A program made the position numbers and the translations under genes. The notes below the pieces were generated by a model that was given only the letters and a program-made list of their open reading frames with translations, searched no databases and had not been told where the DNA came from. Positions 1 to 7,312 of a stretch of DNA of 64,000 nt are shown here, in pieces (the stretch's first letter is position 1; each line of letters opens with the position of its first letter). This DNA comes from BOG-224 sp963783505 (lineage in GTDB: Bacteria; Acidobacteriota; Terriglobia; Bryobacterales; Bryobacteraceae). The DNA is taken from the NCBI GenBank assembly GCA_963783505.1, contig CAWAOP010000020.1, forward strand, positions 5,943-69,942, read 5' to 3'.

Positions 1-747
1 CAGCACCCACAACAACGGAATAGCGGCCACATTCTGCGACAGATGGCTGGTGATGGCCAGCAGGAGGGCCGAGGCGCACGCAGGCATTAAGAGCCATGAG
101 AGGTACATGCGCCAACCGGGCCGCTCCGCCTCGGCGGCTTCCGGCTCAGACGCGGCCGCGGGTTCGGGGGCGATCATGGAACGAAACGCGGTGTATGCGC
201 ATAGAACGATGAAGGCGCCGTAGCCGATGGACCACATGCGGGCCTGCTCGTGCGTGCCGAATTTCGGCTCGAACAACACCGGATAGCTGAGCAGGGCGAG
301 CATGGACCCGGCGTTGGACAGCGCGTACAGCCGGTAAGGCATCGCGCCCCGGTAACACCGCGCGTACCACGCCTGAAGCAGAGGGCCGGTGGTTGCAAGC
401 ATGAAGTACGGCAGACCCACGGTGAGCGCCAACAAGCCAAGGATTCGCAGGATGGGATCGCTCGGATCCGCCGGCTTCCAGGAGGCGTGCGGAATGATAG
501 GCAGGGCCAGCGCGCTCGCCACCAGAAGCGTAACGTGGACAACAGTCTGGACGTTCCGCCGCAGATACCGCGCCAGGATATGCGAGTACAGGTATCCGAG
601 CAGAAGCGCCATCTGAAAGAACAGCAGGCACGTGGTCCACACGGCGGCCGATCCGCCAAACCAAGGGAGGATGATCTTGGCGATCACCGGCTGCACCTGA
701 AACAGCAAAAAGGCGCTGACTAGAATTGTGATGGCGTATAGGAGCAT
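1..747 (-). CDS. Fused MFS/spermidine-synthase-like membrane protein (3' end cut by window)
   Basis: The reading frame runs without a stop from an ATG at 747 to base 1, giving the first 249 residues. The N-terminus (FQVQPVIAKIILPWFGGSAA, then a chain of hydrophobic segments near residues 2-25, 35-55, 65-85, 100-125, 140-155, 165-185 and 205-225) is what is seen in proteins annotated as fused MFS/spermidine synthase, in which an integral membrane half precedes a polyamine-synthase-like aminopropyltransferase domain. Only the membrane half is in the window, so the catalytic domain and activity are not seen. It lies downstream of gcdH on the same strand, behind a repeat element; nothing suggests a functional link. 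Family assignment is by recognition of the N-terminal motif. Confidence 0.75.
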   Translation of the reverse strand, partial: MLLYAITILVSAFLLFQVQPVIAKIILPWFGGSAAVWTTCLLFFQMALLLGYLYSHILARYLRRNVQTVVHVTLLVASALALPIIPHASWKPADPSDPILRILGLLALTVGLPYFMLATTGPLLQAWYARCYRGAMPYRLYALSNAGSMLALLSYPVLFEPKFGTHEQARMWSIGYGAFIVLCAYTAFRSMIAPEPAAASEPEAAEAERPGWRMYLSWLLMPACASALLLAITSHLSQNVAAIPLLWVL

Positions 748-759
748 GGATGAACTAAG

Positions 760-851
760 CTATCAGCTTTCAGCCGTCAGCTTTCAGCTATCCGCTCCAA
801 GCCGCACGCTTCGCGCGAAGCGCCGGACAGCGGATGGCGGAAAGCGGAGAG
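760..851. repeat. Inverted heptamer-repeat element around a 16-bp palindrome
   Basis: Six 7-bp units of the form CTATCAG/CTTTCAG/CCGTCAG/CTATCCG run from 760 to 801. A perfect palindrome CGCTTCGCGCGAAGCG follows at 807-822. Then four 7-bp units CGGACAG, CGGATGG, CGGAAAG and CGGAGAG run from 824 to 851, close to the reverse complement of the left units. The whole element could fold as one long hairpin and sits just after the gcdH stop codon, so it may act in transcript ending or be a mobile-like intergenic repeat. A second heptamer array is at 55244-55299. Confidence 0.8.
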
Positions 852-853
852 CG

Positions 854-2020
854 TCATTTATATGCCGCTATCCCCGTGACTTTCTCTCCGATGACCAGTG
901 CGTGAATGTGGTCGGTTCCTTCGTAGGTCTTCACCGTCTCCAGATTGCAAAGGTGGCGCATGACCGGGTACTCGTCGGTAATTCCGTTCGCGCCCAGCAG
1001 GTCCCGGCTCAGGCGCGCGCACTCCAAGGCCATGGCCACGTTATTGCGCTTGAGCATCGATATCTGCGCGGATTCCAACCTGCCGCGGTCTTTCAACCGG
1101 CCGGCGTGCAACGCGAGCAACTGCGCCTTGGTGATCTCCGTGATCATCCACGCCAGCTTCTCCTGTACAAGCTGATGCGACGCGATGGGCTTCCCGTCGA
1201 ACTGCTTACGGATTCCGGCGTAGCGCCGCGCGGTTTCGTAGCAATCCATCGCCGCGCCTATCGCGCCCCAGCCAATGCCGAAACGCGCCTGCGAAAGGCA
1301 GGCGAGCGCGGACTTCAGCCCGCGCGCTCCCGGCAACCGGCCGGATTCGGCGACCCTGCAATCGGCGAATGTCAGAGTCGAGGTCACCGACGCCCGCATA
1401 GACCATTTTCCGTGGATATCCGCTACCGTGAAGCCAGGAGTTCCGCGCTCCACCAGAAATCCGAGGATTCCCTCTTCCGCGCGCGCCCACACCACGGCCA
1501 GGTCCGCAATGCCGCCATTGGTAATCCAGGTCTTCTCTCCGTTCAGAACCCAGAAATCGCCATCCTTCCGCGCGGTGGCTCTCATGCCGGCGGGGTTCGA
1601 TCCGAAATCCGGTTCGGTCAGTCCGAAGCAGCCCACCTTCTTCCCGCTTTGGAGCAGCGGCAGCCACCGGTCCTTCTGTCCGGCTGAACCGAAGGCGTGG
1701 ATCGGGTACATCACCAGCGCGCCTTGCACGGAGACGAAGCTGCGCAGGCCTGAATCCGCGCGCTCCAACTCCTGCATGACGATCCCGTACTCGACGTTGT
1801 TCATCCCGGCGCAGCCATAACCTTCCAAATTGGCGCCAAAGAAACCGAGATCGGCCATTTCGGGAATCAACTCGGCTGGAAATCGCCCGTCGCGATAGCA
1901 ATCGCGGATCAGCGGATCGACCCGTTCGTTGGCGAAACGACGCGCCGTCTGGCGAACCATCATCTCTTCTTCGCTCAGCAGCGAATCGACGCAAAAAAAG
2001 TCCACGCCTTGAAAGGCCAT
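854..2020 (-). CDS. gcdH: Glutaryl-CoA dehydrogenase (acyl-CoA dehydrogenase family)
   Basis: The 388-residue protein has the whole acyl-CoA dehydrogenase layout: helical N-domain, beta domain with GCFGLTEPDFGSNP and the flavin-site WITNGGIADL, and a C-terminal helical domain. It resembles human glutaryl-CoA dehydrogenase along its length. The catalytic base lies in TYEGTDHIHALVIG, and the substrate-pocket arginine motif is present as DSGLRSFVSVQ. The enzyme oxidises and decarboxylates glutaryl-CoA to crotonyl-CoA in lysine, tryptophan or aromatic-acid breakdown, passing electrons to an electron-transferring flavoprotein. An EtfAB pair with a membrane quinone reductase lies at 58757-62378, about 57 kb away, and could be the acceptor; that link is inference. 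The start at 2020 gives the normal N-terminus. Other acyl-CoA dehydrogenases are a less likely reading. Confidence 0.9.
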   Translation of the reverse strand: MAFQGVDFFCVDSLLSEEEMMVRQTARRFANERVDPLIRDCYRDGRFPAELIPEMADLGFFGANLEGYGCAGMNNVEYGIVMQELERADSGLRSFVSVQGALVMYPIHAFGSAGQKDRWLPLLQSGKKVGCFGLTEPDFGSNPAGMRATARKDGDFWVLNGEKTWITNGGIADLAVVWARAEEGILGFLVERGTPGFTVADIHGKWSMRASVTSTLTFADCRVAESGRLPGARGLKSALACLSQARFGIGWGAIGAAMDCYETARRYAGIRKQFDGKPIASHQLVQEKLAWMITEITKAQLLALHAGRLKDRGRLESAQISMLKRNNVAMALECARLSRDLLGANGITDEYPVMRHLCNLETVKTYEGTDHIHALVIGEKVTGIAAYK

Positions 2021-2280
2021 CGGTGTGTCTTAACTATTTGAACATGGAGCGGAGGATGCGAACCTGCCGCCCGCAGGCGCCCAACGCCAACGAGGGGCTC
2101 CTGAACTGGACCGTGGCGTTTGTGAGGATGCAACAGGGGCTCTGTAATACGCCGCAATGCGGCGCGTGCTCCTCTATCCATCGGAAGGCATGTTCCAAAG
2201 ATCAGTCTTTTCGGTAGGGCAGTACCATAACCACTGGCAACTTCGCGCGATTTCGGCCACCGTTGCGTACTGCAAATGTA

Positions 2281-2310
2281 TTGACTTCGGTGTTCATTTC
2301 GTATTACTGT
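2281..2310 (+). promoter_or_regulatory. Possible sigma70-type promoter for the polysaccharide operon
   Basis: TTGACT at 2281-2286 matches five of six bases of the -35 consensus. Candidate -10 boxes are TATTAC (2302-2307, spacer 15) or TACTGT (2305-2310, spacer 18), both weak. The stretch is AT-richer than its surroundings and lies upstream of the structured leader. Only the -35 is convincing. Confidence 0.35.
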
Positions 2311-2344
2311 ATCCTAAAATACCATTCTCGCGGATGCTGGCTTA

Positions 2345-2740
2345 GCGCAGGATGCAAGGAGTCAGTGGTGAGCCCAGATTTGGGACTGAAAGGGCGGAGC
2401 TTTGCATCGGTCAACCGAAGAGAGGGGCGATTCTAAGGCCCGGCGCTACGCCGGAGCCAGTGTCCTAACCGTCGAACTCCCGCACTACCTCGGCCGTGGC
2501 TCTCCCGATACCGCAAATGCGCATTCCCGTCAAGCCTGGTTAGAAGATTGCAAGCTTATGCCCTCCCGAGCGGGAGGAGCCCCGACCCTTAGCTGGCTCA
2601 CGCTAATCAAAATAGAGGAAACCTGGTTGCTACCGTAATCCTCTCCCAGAGTCTTGCCGGGCATGGAATCAACCGGGATCGCCTAGAGCGTATCTCGTAG
2701 CCTTTAGACCAGCGCGCCGCTCCAAAGCGGCGCAATCGAG
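2345..2740 (+). ncRNA. Candidate structured RNA leader of the polysaccharide operon
   Basis: Perfect stem-loops occur in series: CCCA/TGGG with a 4-nt loop (about 2374-2385), CGGT/ACCG (2408-2417), CCGGCG-cta-CGCCGG (2440-2454), CCTCCCG-ag-CGGGAGG (2562-2577) and GCGCCGCT-ccaa-AGCGGCGC (2714-2733). The last stem ends 16 nt before the first gene, so it could affect its translation. I could not match the layout to a known riboswitch: the conserved GEMM (cyclic-di-GMP-I) segments are missing. Chance hairpins are possible in GC-rich DNA, but five perfect ones in 400 nt is notable. Confidence 0.35.
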
Positions 2741-2749
2741 CAATTACTT

Positions 2750-3049
2750 GTGCCTATGACAAGCCTCATGCGCAGAAGCAAGACGATCAGTCTGCGCCTG
2801 TCCGAACAGGAACTCGAGCAACTGAAGACCGTTTACCCTAAGCACGGAGCCAGAAGCATTTCCGAATTCGCTCGCATCGCGATGCAGTCTGTTGTGGCGG
2901 GTTCCGCCGATGGGCATCATCGCTTGGATCTCAAAGTCCAAGAACTGGAGGGCAAACTGCGCCTCCTCGATGGCGAATTGGCCCGTCTCTCGTCGCGTTT
3001 CGAGACGGAACTGAACAAGCGCAGAGGGAATCGCCATGAAAAAGACTAA
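2750..3049 (+). CDS. Small ribbon-helix-helix-like protein with coiled coil
   Basis: A 99-residue protein. The N-terminal part (SKTISLRLSEQELEQLK, then ARSISEFARIAMQ) has the pattern of a ribbon-helix-helix DNA-binding fold: a short beta strand with alternating polar residues followed by two helices. Residues 60-95 are a heptad-like coiled coil (LKVQELEGKLRLLDGELARL). It overlaps the next gene by 14 bases, so it is translated with the polysaccharide export protein, and it may be a regulator of this operon; that role is inference. The GTG at 2750 is the most upstream start; ATG codons at 2756 and 2768 are also possible and none has a clear ribosome site. Confidence 0.7.
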   Translation: MPMTSLMRRSKTISLRLSEQELEQLKTVYPKHGARSISEFARIAMQSVVAGSADGHHRLDLKVQELEGKLRLLDGELARLSSRFETELNKRRGNRHEKD

Positions 3050-4043
3050 GCCGGCGATCCTGGCCTTGGCGGTGGCCTCGCTATTCGGTCAGGACAAGAC
3101 GGCGTCCCAGCAGACTGGCGGCCAGTCTCGGGCAAGCACGGCAGTGGCATTTCCGCCGTCCGCGGAGCCTCGGCAGGCCGCCTACGTTCTTGGCCCGGAT
3201 GATCAAATCGCGATCCATTGCCTGGACTTCGACGAAATGAACGATAAACCCGTCCGCGTCGACATGGAGGGGTTTATCCAGCTTCCTATGGTGGGCCGGC
3301 TGAAAGCGGCGGGCCTAACGGTGATCGAACTCCAAGACGAAATTGCCTCCCAGTTGCGGAGGTACTTCAAGAAGCCGGAGGTGATTGTCTCCGTGCTGGA
3401 GTTCCGAAGCCAGCCGATCATAGTGATGGGCGCCGTAAAGAACCCCGGAATGCAGCAGGTCCGCGGCAGCATAGCGATCATCGAGGCGCTCACGCTGGCC
3501 GGAGGCCCCGATCCGGATGCGGGTAATGCTATTCGGATCACCCGGCGCAAGGAATATGGCCCCATCCCGTTGCCGGGCGCCAGTTCCGACGAGTCTGGGG
3601 CGAACTTCGTCGCCGAGCTCGATCTCGGGTCGGTGCTGAAGATGCGCGACCCGAAGGAAAACATCGAGGTAAAGCCATTCGACGTGATCACCGTGTCACG
3701 CGCGGAATTGGTGTACGTGCTGGGCGAAGTCAACAGACCGGGCGGTTTTGTTCTTTCTCAGCGCAAAAGCATTACCGCGATTGAGCTGATTGCAGTTGCG
3801 AATGGCCTGAACGGGACAGCCAAACCCCAAAGCGCCCGGATACTCCGTCCCAGCCCCGGTTCGGATCAGCGCACGGAGATTCGTGTGGATTTGGATAGAA
3901 TCTTATCGGGCAAATCGAAGAATTTGGAATTGCTGCCAAACGACATTCTGATTGTCCCGAAAAGCAAAGTGAAGACCGTGATCACACGCGGCCTGGAAGC
4001 GATGGTTCAAGCCGGCATGATCTTTATATATCGGATCCCTTAA
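3036..4043 (+). CDS. wza: Polysaccharide export protein (Wza/OPX family)
   Basis: A 335-residue protein starting with a signal-peptide-like stretch (MKKTKPAILALAVASLFG) after the ribosome site GAGGGA. The Poly_export/PES domain is seen at about residues 50-130 (YVLGPDDQIAIHCLDFDEMN ... VVGRL-like beta strands), followed by SLBB domains (VMGAVKNPGMQQV at about 130 and YVLGEVNRPGGF at about 230). The family forms the outer-membrane or periplasmic channel for capsule and exopolysaccharide. No lipobox cysteine is present in the first 30 residues, unlike E. coli Wza, so it may not be a lipoprotein. The C-terminus ends in an amphipathic helix as in Wza. It sits just upstream of the matching Wzc-type protein, a standard pairing. 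Confidence 0.88.
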   Translation: MKKTKPAILALAVASLFGQDKTASQQTGGQSRASTAVAFPPSAEPRQAAYVLGPDDQIAIHCLDFDEMNDKPVRVDMEGFIQLPMVGRLKAAGLTVIELQDEIASQLRRYFKKPEVIVSVLEFRSQPIIVMGAVKNPGMQQVRGSIAIIEALTLAGGPDPDAGNAIRITRRKEYGPIPLPGASSDESGANFVAELDLGSVLKMRDPKENIEVKPFDVITVSRAELVYVLGEVNRPGGFVLSQRKSITAIELIAVANGLNGTAKPQSARILRPSPGSDQRTEIRVDLDRILSGKSKNLELLPNDILIVPKSKVKTVITRGLEAMVQAGMIFIYRIP

Positions 4044-4051
4044 GAGAAGTC

Positions 4052-6430
4052 ATGAACGATCCATCCGACATCCCCTCCCAGAACGCGGACTTCCAACCGC
4101 TGGCTCGGCGAAGTGACGCTACGCCCGTTTCGACGAATAGCCAATCCGACGTTCCGCCGCCTATCGATATCAACCCTGGCGAGGAAACCGGAGGATTGAT
4201 CGAATACTGGCATATCATCCGGCGCCGCAAGGGTACGGTGGTTCTATTTGCTTGTTTGGGGATCCTCGCCGGACTTCTGACCTCATTGCCACAGACCCCT
4301 ATTTACCAGGCGCGCGGCACCCTGGAAATACTGCAAGTCAATGAGAACTTACTCAACAGGCAGCAACTCGACCCCAATTCCGTTGCGCAAGACTATGACC
4401 CGGAGGTCAACCTCAGGACGCAAATGAGCGTCCTCCAGAGCAGGAGCCTCGCGAGCCGCGTGGAGGCCAAGATGCGCGCCGCTCACCCGGAGGGATGGCC
4501 GGAGCCGGAGAATCGACTCGCGGTCTGGCGCAAGGTCTTAGCGTGGAGCCTCGGCCGGTCCTCCTCCCGCGCCCAGAAGCAATACACAAATCCGGGATGC
4601 GGCCTGGGCGTCGAAGCCCTACAAGGCACTCGTGTGGTCGAGATTAGTTGCGATTCCGCCAGCCCCGACTACGCGGCCGAGTTCGTGAATACCCTAGCGG
4701 AGGAATTCATCGATCAGAATGTCGAGGTGCGCTACCAGGCCTCCCAGCGTACCGGCGAGTGGCTCAAAACTCAACTTGACGATCTGAAAATCAAGCTCGA
4801 GAAATCGGAGAACGACTTACAGGAGTCCGCGCGCGTCATGGGGCTGCAATTTACGGGCGAAAAGGACAACGTTTCGGAAGAAAAGCTCAAGCAGGTCCAG
4901 GAGGAGTTATCGAAGGCAGAGGCCGATCTTGCCGCCAAGCAGCCCGAATACGAACTCGCAGATTCGGCCGACGCCGAGAACTTACCCGAGATCCTTGACG
5001 ACAAAGTCATCGACTCGTACCAATCTAAACTGGCCGATCTTCGCCAGCAACTCGCGGAGCTATCGACAGCTTTAACGCCGGAGCACTATAAGGTGCAGCG
5101 GGTGCAGGCCCAGATGGACGAGATCGAGAACGCACTCGCGCGGCAGCGCGCCACAGTCATAGCGCGCATTCGCAACGAATACCAGGCGGCCCTCCGCCGG
5201 GACAATCTGCTCGCCGCGGAATATAAGTCCCAGTCCGCGCAAGTCACAGATCAGGCGCAGAGCGCCATTCACTATAACATCCTCAAGCAAGAAGTCGATT
5301 CTACCCGCCAACTTTACGAAGGCATGCTGCAGAACGTGAAGCAGTACAGCATCGCCTCCGCCATGCAGGCTTCCAACGTGCGTGTTATGGACCCCGCCAC
5401 GCCGCCCGGCGGACCGTACAAGCCGGAACACGGCCGCAACGCCGGCGTAGGGCTTATAGCCGGGTTGATGCTGGGGATCGCATTCGTGATCATTCGCGAT
5501 CGGGCCGATCGAAGCATCCAGGCTCCCGGCGAGACAGCCCGGTACATTCGCGCCCCCGAACTCGGCGTCATACCCTCGGCGGCGCTCGATGCCGCCGAAC
5601 AGCAGAAACACCTTGGCCGCCGACTGGATCGTCCGCTCTCCCGGCGCGCAGGGGCGGATGAGGCGCCGAGCGTTGCCGAGCCAGTTGTGGAACTCGCCAC
5701 TTCACAGCGCGGCGCTCCGCTCGTTTCCGAGTCGATTCGCACCGTTCTGGCCTCTATTCTGTTTTCCGCGGCGGATGGAAATCATCCACGCGTGGTGGTA
5801 TTGAGCAGCCCTGCGCCGAAAGAAGGTAAGACTACTATTACCGCCAATCTCGGCTTGGCTCTGGCCGAGATCGACTGCCGAGTGCTCATCATCGACGCCG
5901 ATTTCCGCCGGCCGCGCCTGCACAAGATCTTCGACGTTCCGCCAGAGCCCGGCATAGCGGATATCCTTCGGAACCGGGACGCCGATCTGAACGGAAGCCC
6001 AATTGGAGTGGAGACCGCTCACCCAGGGCTCCGGATCTTGCCGGCGGGCAGCGATGCGTACAGTTCCATCAGCTTTCTGTACTCGCCGCGCCTGAAGGAG
6101 CTTCTGAACCGCGCGCGCCGCGAGTTCGACATGGTGTTCATCGATTCCCCACCGATGATCAACATGTCCGATGCGCGTGTAATTGGACGGCTCTCCGACG
6201 GCGTAGTTCTCGTCATTCGCGCCGGCCGGACTACCCGCGACGCCGTTCTCACCGCCGCGCAGCGCTTCGGCGAAGACGGCACGCCGATCTTGGGCACGGT
6301 TCTAAACGACTGGGACCCCAAGAAGAATGCGGGGTATGGCTACGGTTACGCTTACCGTTCTTACGGCCATTACTACACTCATTACTATAAGCACTACACG
6401 CGTCTTGAGGATCACAACGAAGACCGTTAG
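4052..6430 (+). CDS. wzc: Chain-length regulator fused to a BY-type tyrosine kinase (Wzc-like)
   Basis: A 792-residue protein. A Wzz domain with a first membrane segment (residues about 60-82) is followed by a long periplasmic coiled coil (about 190-420) and a second membrane segment (AGVGLIAGLMLGIAFVII). The cytoplasmic BY-kinase starts near residue 560: Walker A SSPAPKEGKTTITANLG (about 584), Walker A' VLIIDADFRRPRLH (about 610) and Walker B FIDSPP (about 695). The C-terminal tail has ten tyrosines within about 25 residues (GYGYGYAYRSYGHYYTHYY), the usual autophosphorylation cluster. Such kinases control polymer length and export together with Wza. The N-terminal 45 residues are polar and disordered. 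It is unusual only in sitting in a locus that also has an ABC exporter. Confidence 0.92.
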   Translation: MNDPSDIPSQNADFQPLARRSDATPVSTNSQSDVPPPIDINPGEETGGLIEYWHIIRRRKGTVVLFACLGILAGLLTSLPQTPIYQARGTLEILQVNENLLNRQQLDPNSVAQDYDPEVNLRTQMSVLQSRSLASRVEAKMRAAHPEGWPEPENRLAVWRKVLAWSLGRSSSRAQKQYTNPGCGLGVEALQGTRVVEISCDSASPDYAAEFVNTLAEEFIDQNVEVRYQASQRTGEWLKTQLDDLKIKLEKSENDLQESARVMGLQFTGEKDNVSEEKLKQVQEELSKAEADLAAKQPEYELADSADAENLPEILDDKVIDSYQSKLADLRQQLAELSTALTPEHYKVQRVQAQMDEIENALARQRATVIARIRNEYQAALRRDNLLAAEYKSQSAQVTDQAQSAIHYNILKQEVDSTRQLYEGMLQNVKQYSIASAMQASNVRVMDPATPPGGPYKPEHGRNAGVGLIAGLMLGIAFVIIRDRADRSIQAPGETARYIRAPELGVIPSAALDAAEQQKHLGRRLDRPLSRRAGADEAPSVAEPVVELATSQRGAPLVSESIRTVLASILFSAADGNHPRVVVLSSPAPKEGKTTITANLGLALAEIDCRVLIIDADFRRPRLHKIFDVPPEPGIADILRNRDADLNGSPIGVETAHPGLRILPAGSDAYSSISFLYSPRLKELLNRARREFDMVFIDSPPMINMSDARVIGRLSDGVVLVIRAGRTTRDAVLTAAQRFGEDGTPILGTVLNDWDPKKNAGYGYGYAYRSYGHYYTHYYKHYTRLEDHNEDR

Positions 6431-6441
6431 CGAACCCGAGT

Positions 6442-7311
6442 ATGACTGCGTCGAAGACCTCTCCGCGCTGCGTTCCCCATCGAGTCCGCGAGACTCCTTT
6501 TCTGCGGATCGAACCCTCCAGCGGCTGGGTTTCGCTGCGCTTACGGGACGTGTGGGAGCACCGGGAGCTACTCTACTTCCTTACCTGGCGAGACATTAAG
6601 GTCCGCTACAAGCAGACAGCGCTGGGAGCCGCCTGGGCAATTATCCAGCCGCTATTTACCATGTTGGTTTTCAGCCTCTTTTTCGGCAGACTGGCCAAGG
6701 TCCCCTCCGACGGGATCCCGTATCCCTTATTCGCTTACGCGGCGCTCTTACCATGGAACTTCTTCGCCAACGGCCTGGCGCAGTCTTCCGATAGCCTTGT
6801 GGGCAACGCGAACCTGATCCGCAAAGTGTATTTCCCGCGATTGATTGTCCCCTTATCGGCGGTGTTTTCCGGAGTGGTCGATTTCGGCGTCGCCTTCTCC
6901 GTCATGCTCGGCCTTATGGCTCACTATCGCAGAGCTCCGGCCGTAAACGTCCTATGGCTGCCTCCTCTTCTGCTGCTGGCCCTCGTCACGGCGCTAGCCG
7001 TAGGACTTTGGCTGTCGGCCCTCAACGTTCAATACCGCGACGTAAAATACGCCATCCCATTCCTTACGCAGTTCTGGATGTTCGCCACGCCCATTGCCTA
7101 TCCGAGCAGCCTGCTGGGCCAGCCGTGGCGGACTATTTACGGGTTGAACCCGATGGCTGGAGTCGTGGAAGGATTCCGGTGGGCGTTATTAGGGACCAAG
7201 ACGGCGCCCGGCCCCATGATCGCGGTTTCGGCGGCAGCGGCAGTCGCGCTCTTGATTGGCGGGGCGTTCTACTTCCGGCGAATGGAAAAGACGTTCGCGG
7301 ATGTGGTGTAA
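6442..7311 (+). CDS. wzm: ABC-2 type polysaccharide export permease (Wzm-like)
   Basis: A 289-residue membrane protein with six predicted membrane segments. The cytoplasmic lead-in to the first segment (WRDIKVRYKQTALGAAWAII) and the late motif (YGLNPMAGVVEGFRWALLG) are characteristic of ABC-2 permeases that export lipid-linked O-antigen or capsule. Its ATPase partner is Wzt at 10423, 3.1 kb downstream, with two other genes between; in most loci the two genes touch. It follows wzc by 11 bases and precedes a glycosyltransferase by one base, so it belongs to the same operon. Confidence 0.9.
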   Translation: MTASKTSPRCVPHRVRETPFLRIEPSSGWVSLRLRDVWEHRELLYFLTWRDIKVRYKQTALGAAWAIIQPLFTMLVFSLFFGRLAKVPSDGIPYPLFAYAALLPWNFFANGLAQSSDSLVGNANLIRKVYFPRLIVPLSAVFSGVVDFGVAFSVMLGLMAHYRRAPAVNVLWLPPLLLLALVTALAVGLWLSALNVQYRDVKYAIPFLTQFWMFATPIAYPSSLLGQPWRTIYGLNPMAGVVEGFRWALLGTKTAPGPMIAVSAAAAVALLIGGAFYFRRMEKTFADVV

Positions 7312-7312
7312 G

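Larger units (their letters stand above)
2021..2749. other. 729-bp non-coding region before the polysaccharide operon
   Basis: Short open frames exist here but none has a recognisable protein, a ribosome site and a plausible composition. The first half (2021-2280) shows nothing I can name. From about 2281 there is a possible promoter, and from about 2345 to 2740 a series of small perfect hairpins, entered separately. Confidence 0.6.

Noticed and set aside
250..723. Open frame on the plus strand opposite the spermidine-synthase-like gene
   Set aside because: Its product has no family features and the opposite strand holds a membrane protein with recognisable N-terminal motif and clean frame.
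1206..1994. Long second open frame on the minus strand inside gcdH
   Set aside because: Arginine-rich shadow of a high-GC gene; the gcdH frame contains all the family motifs.
2402..2638. Small open frame of 78 codons before the polysaccharide operon
   Set aside because: No ribosome site or recognisable domain, and it runs through several perfect hairpins, which fit a non-coding leader better.
2345..2740. Cyclic-di-GMP (GEMM) riboswitch as the identity of the leader
   Set aside because: The conserved GEMM segments and tetraloop-receptor pattern could not be found; only the presence of hairpins fits.
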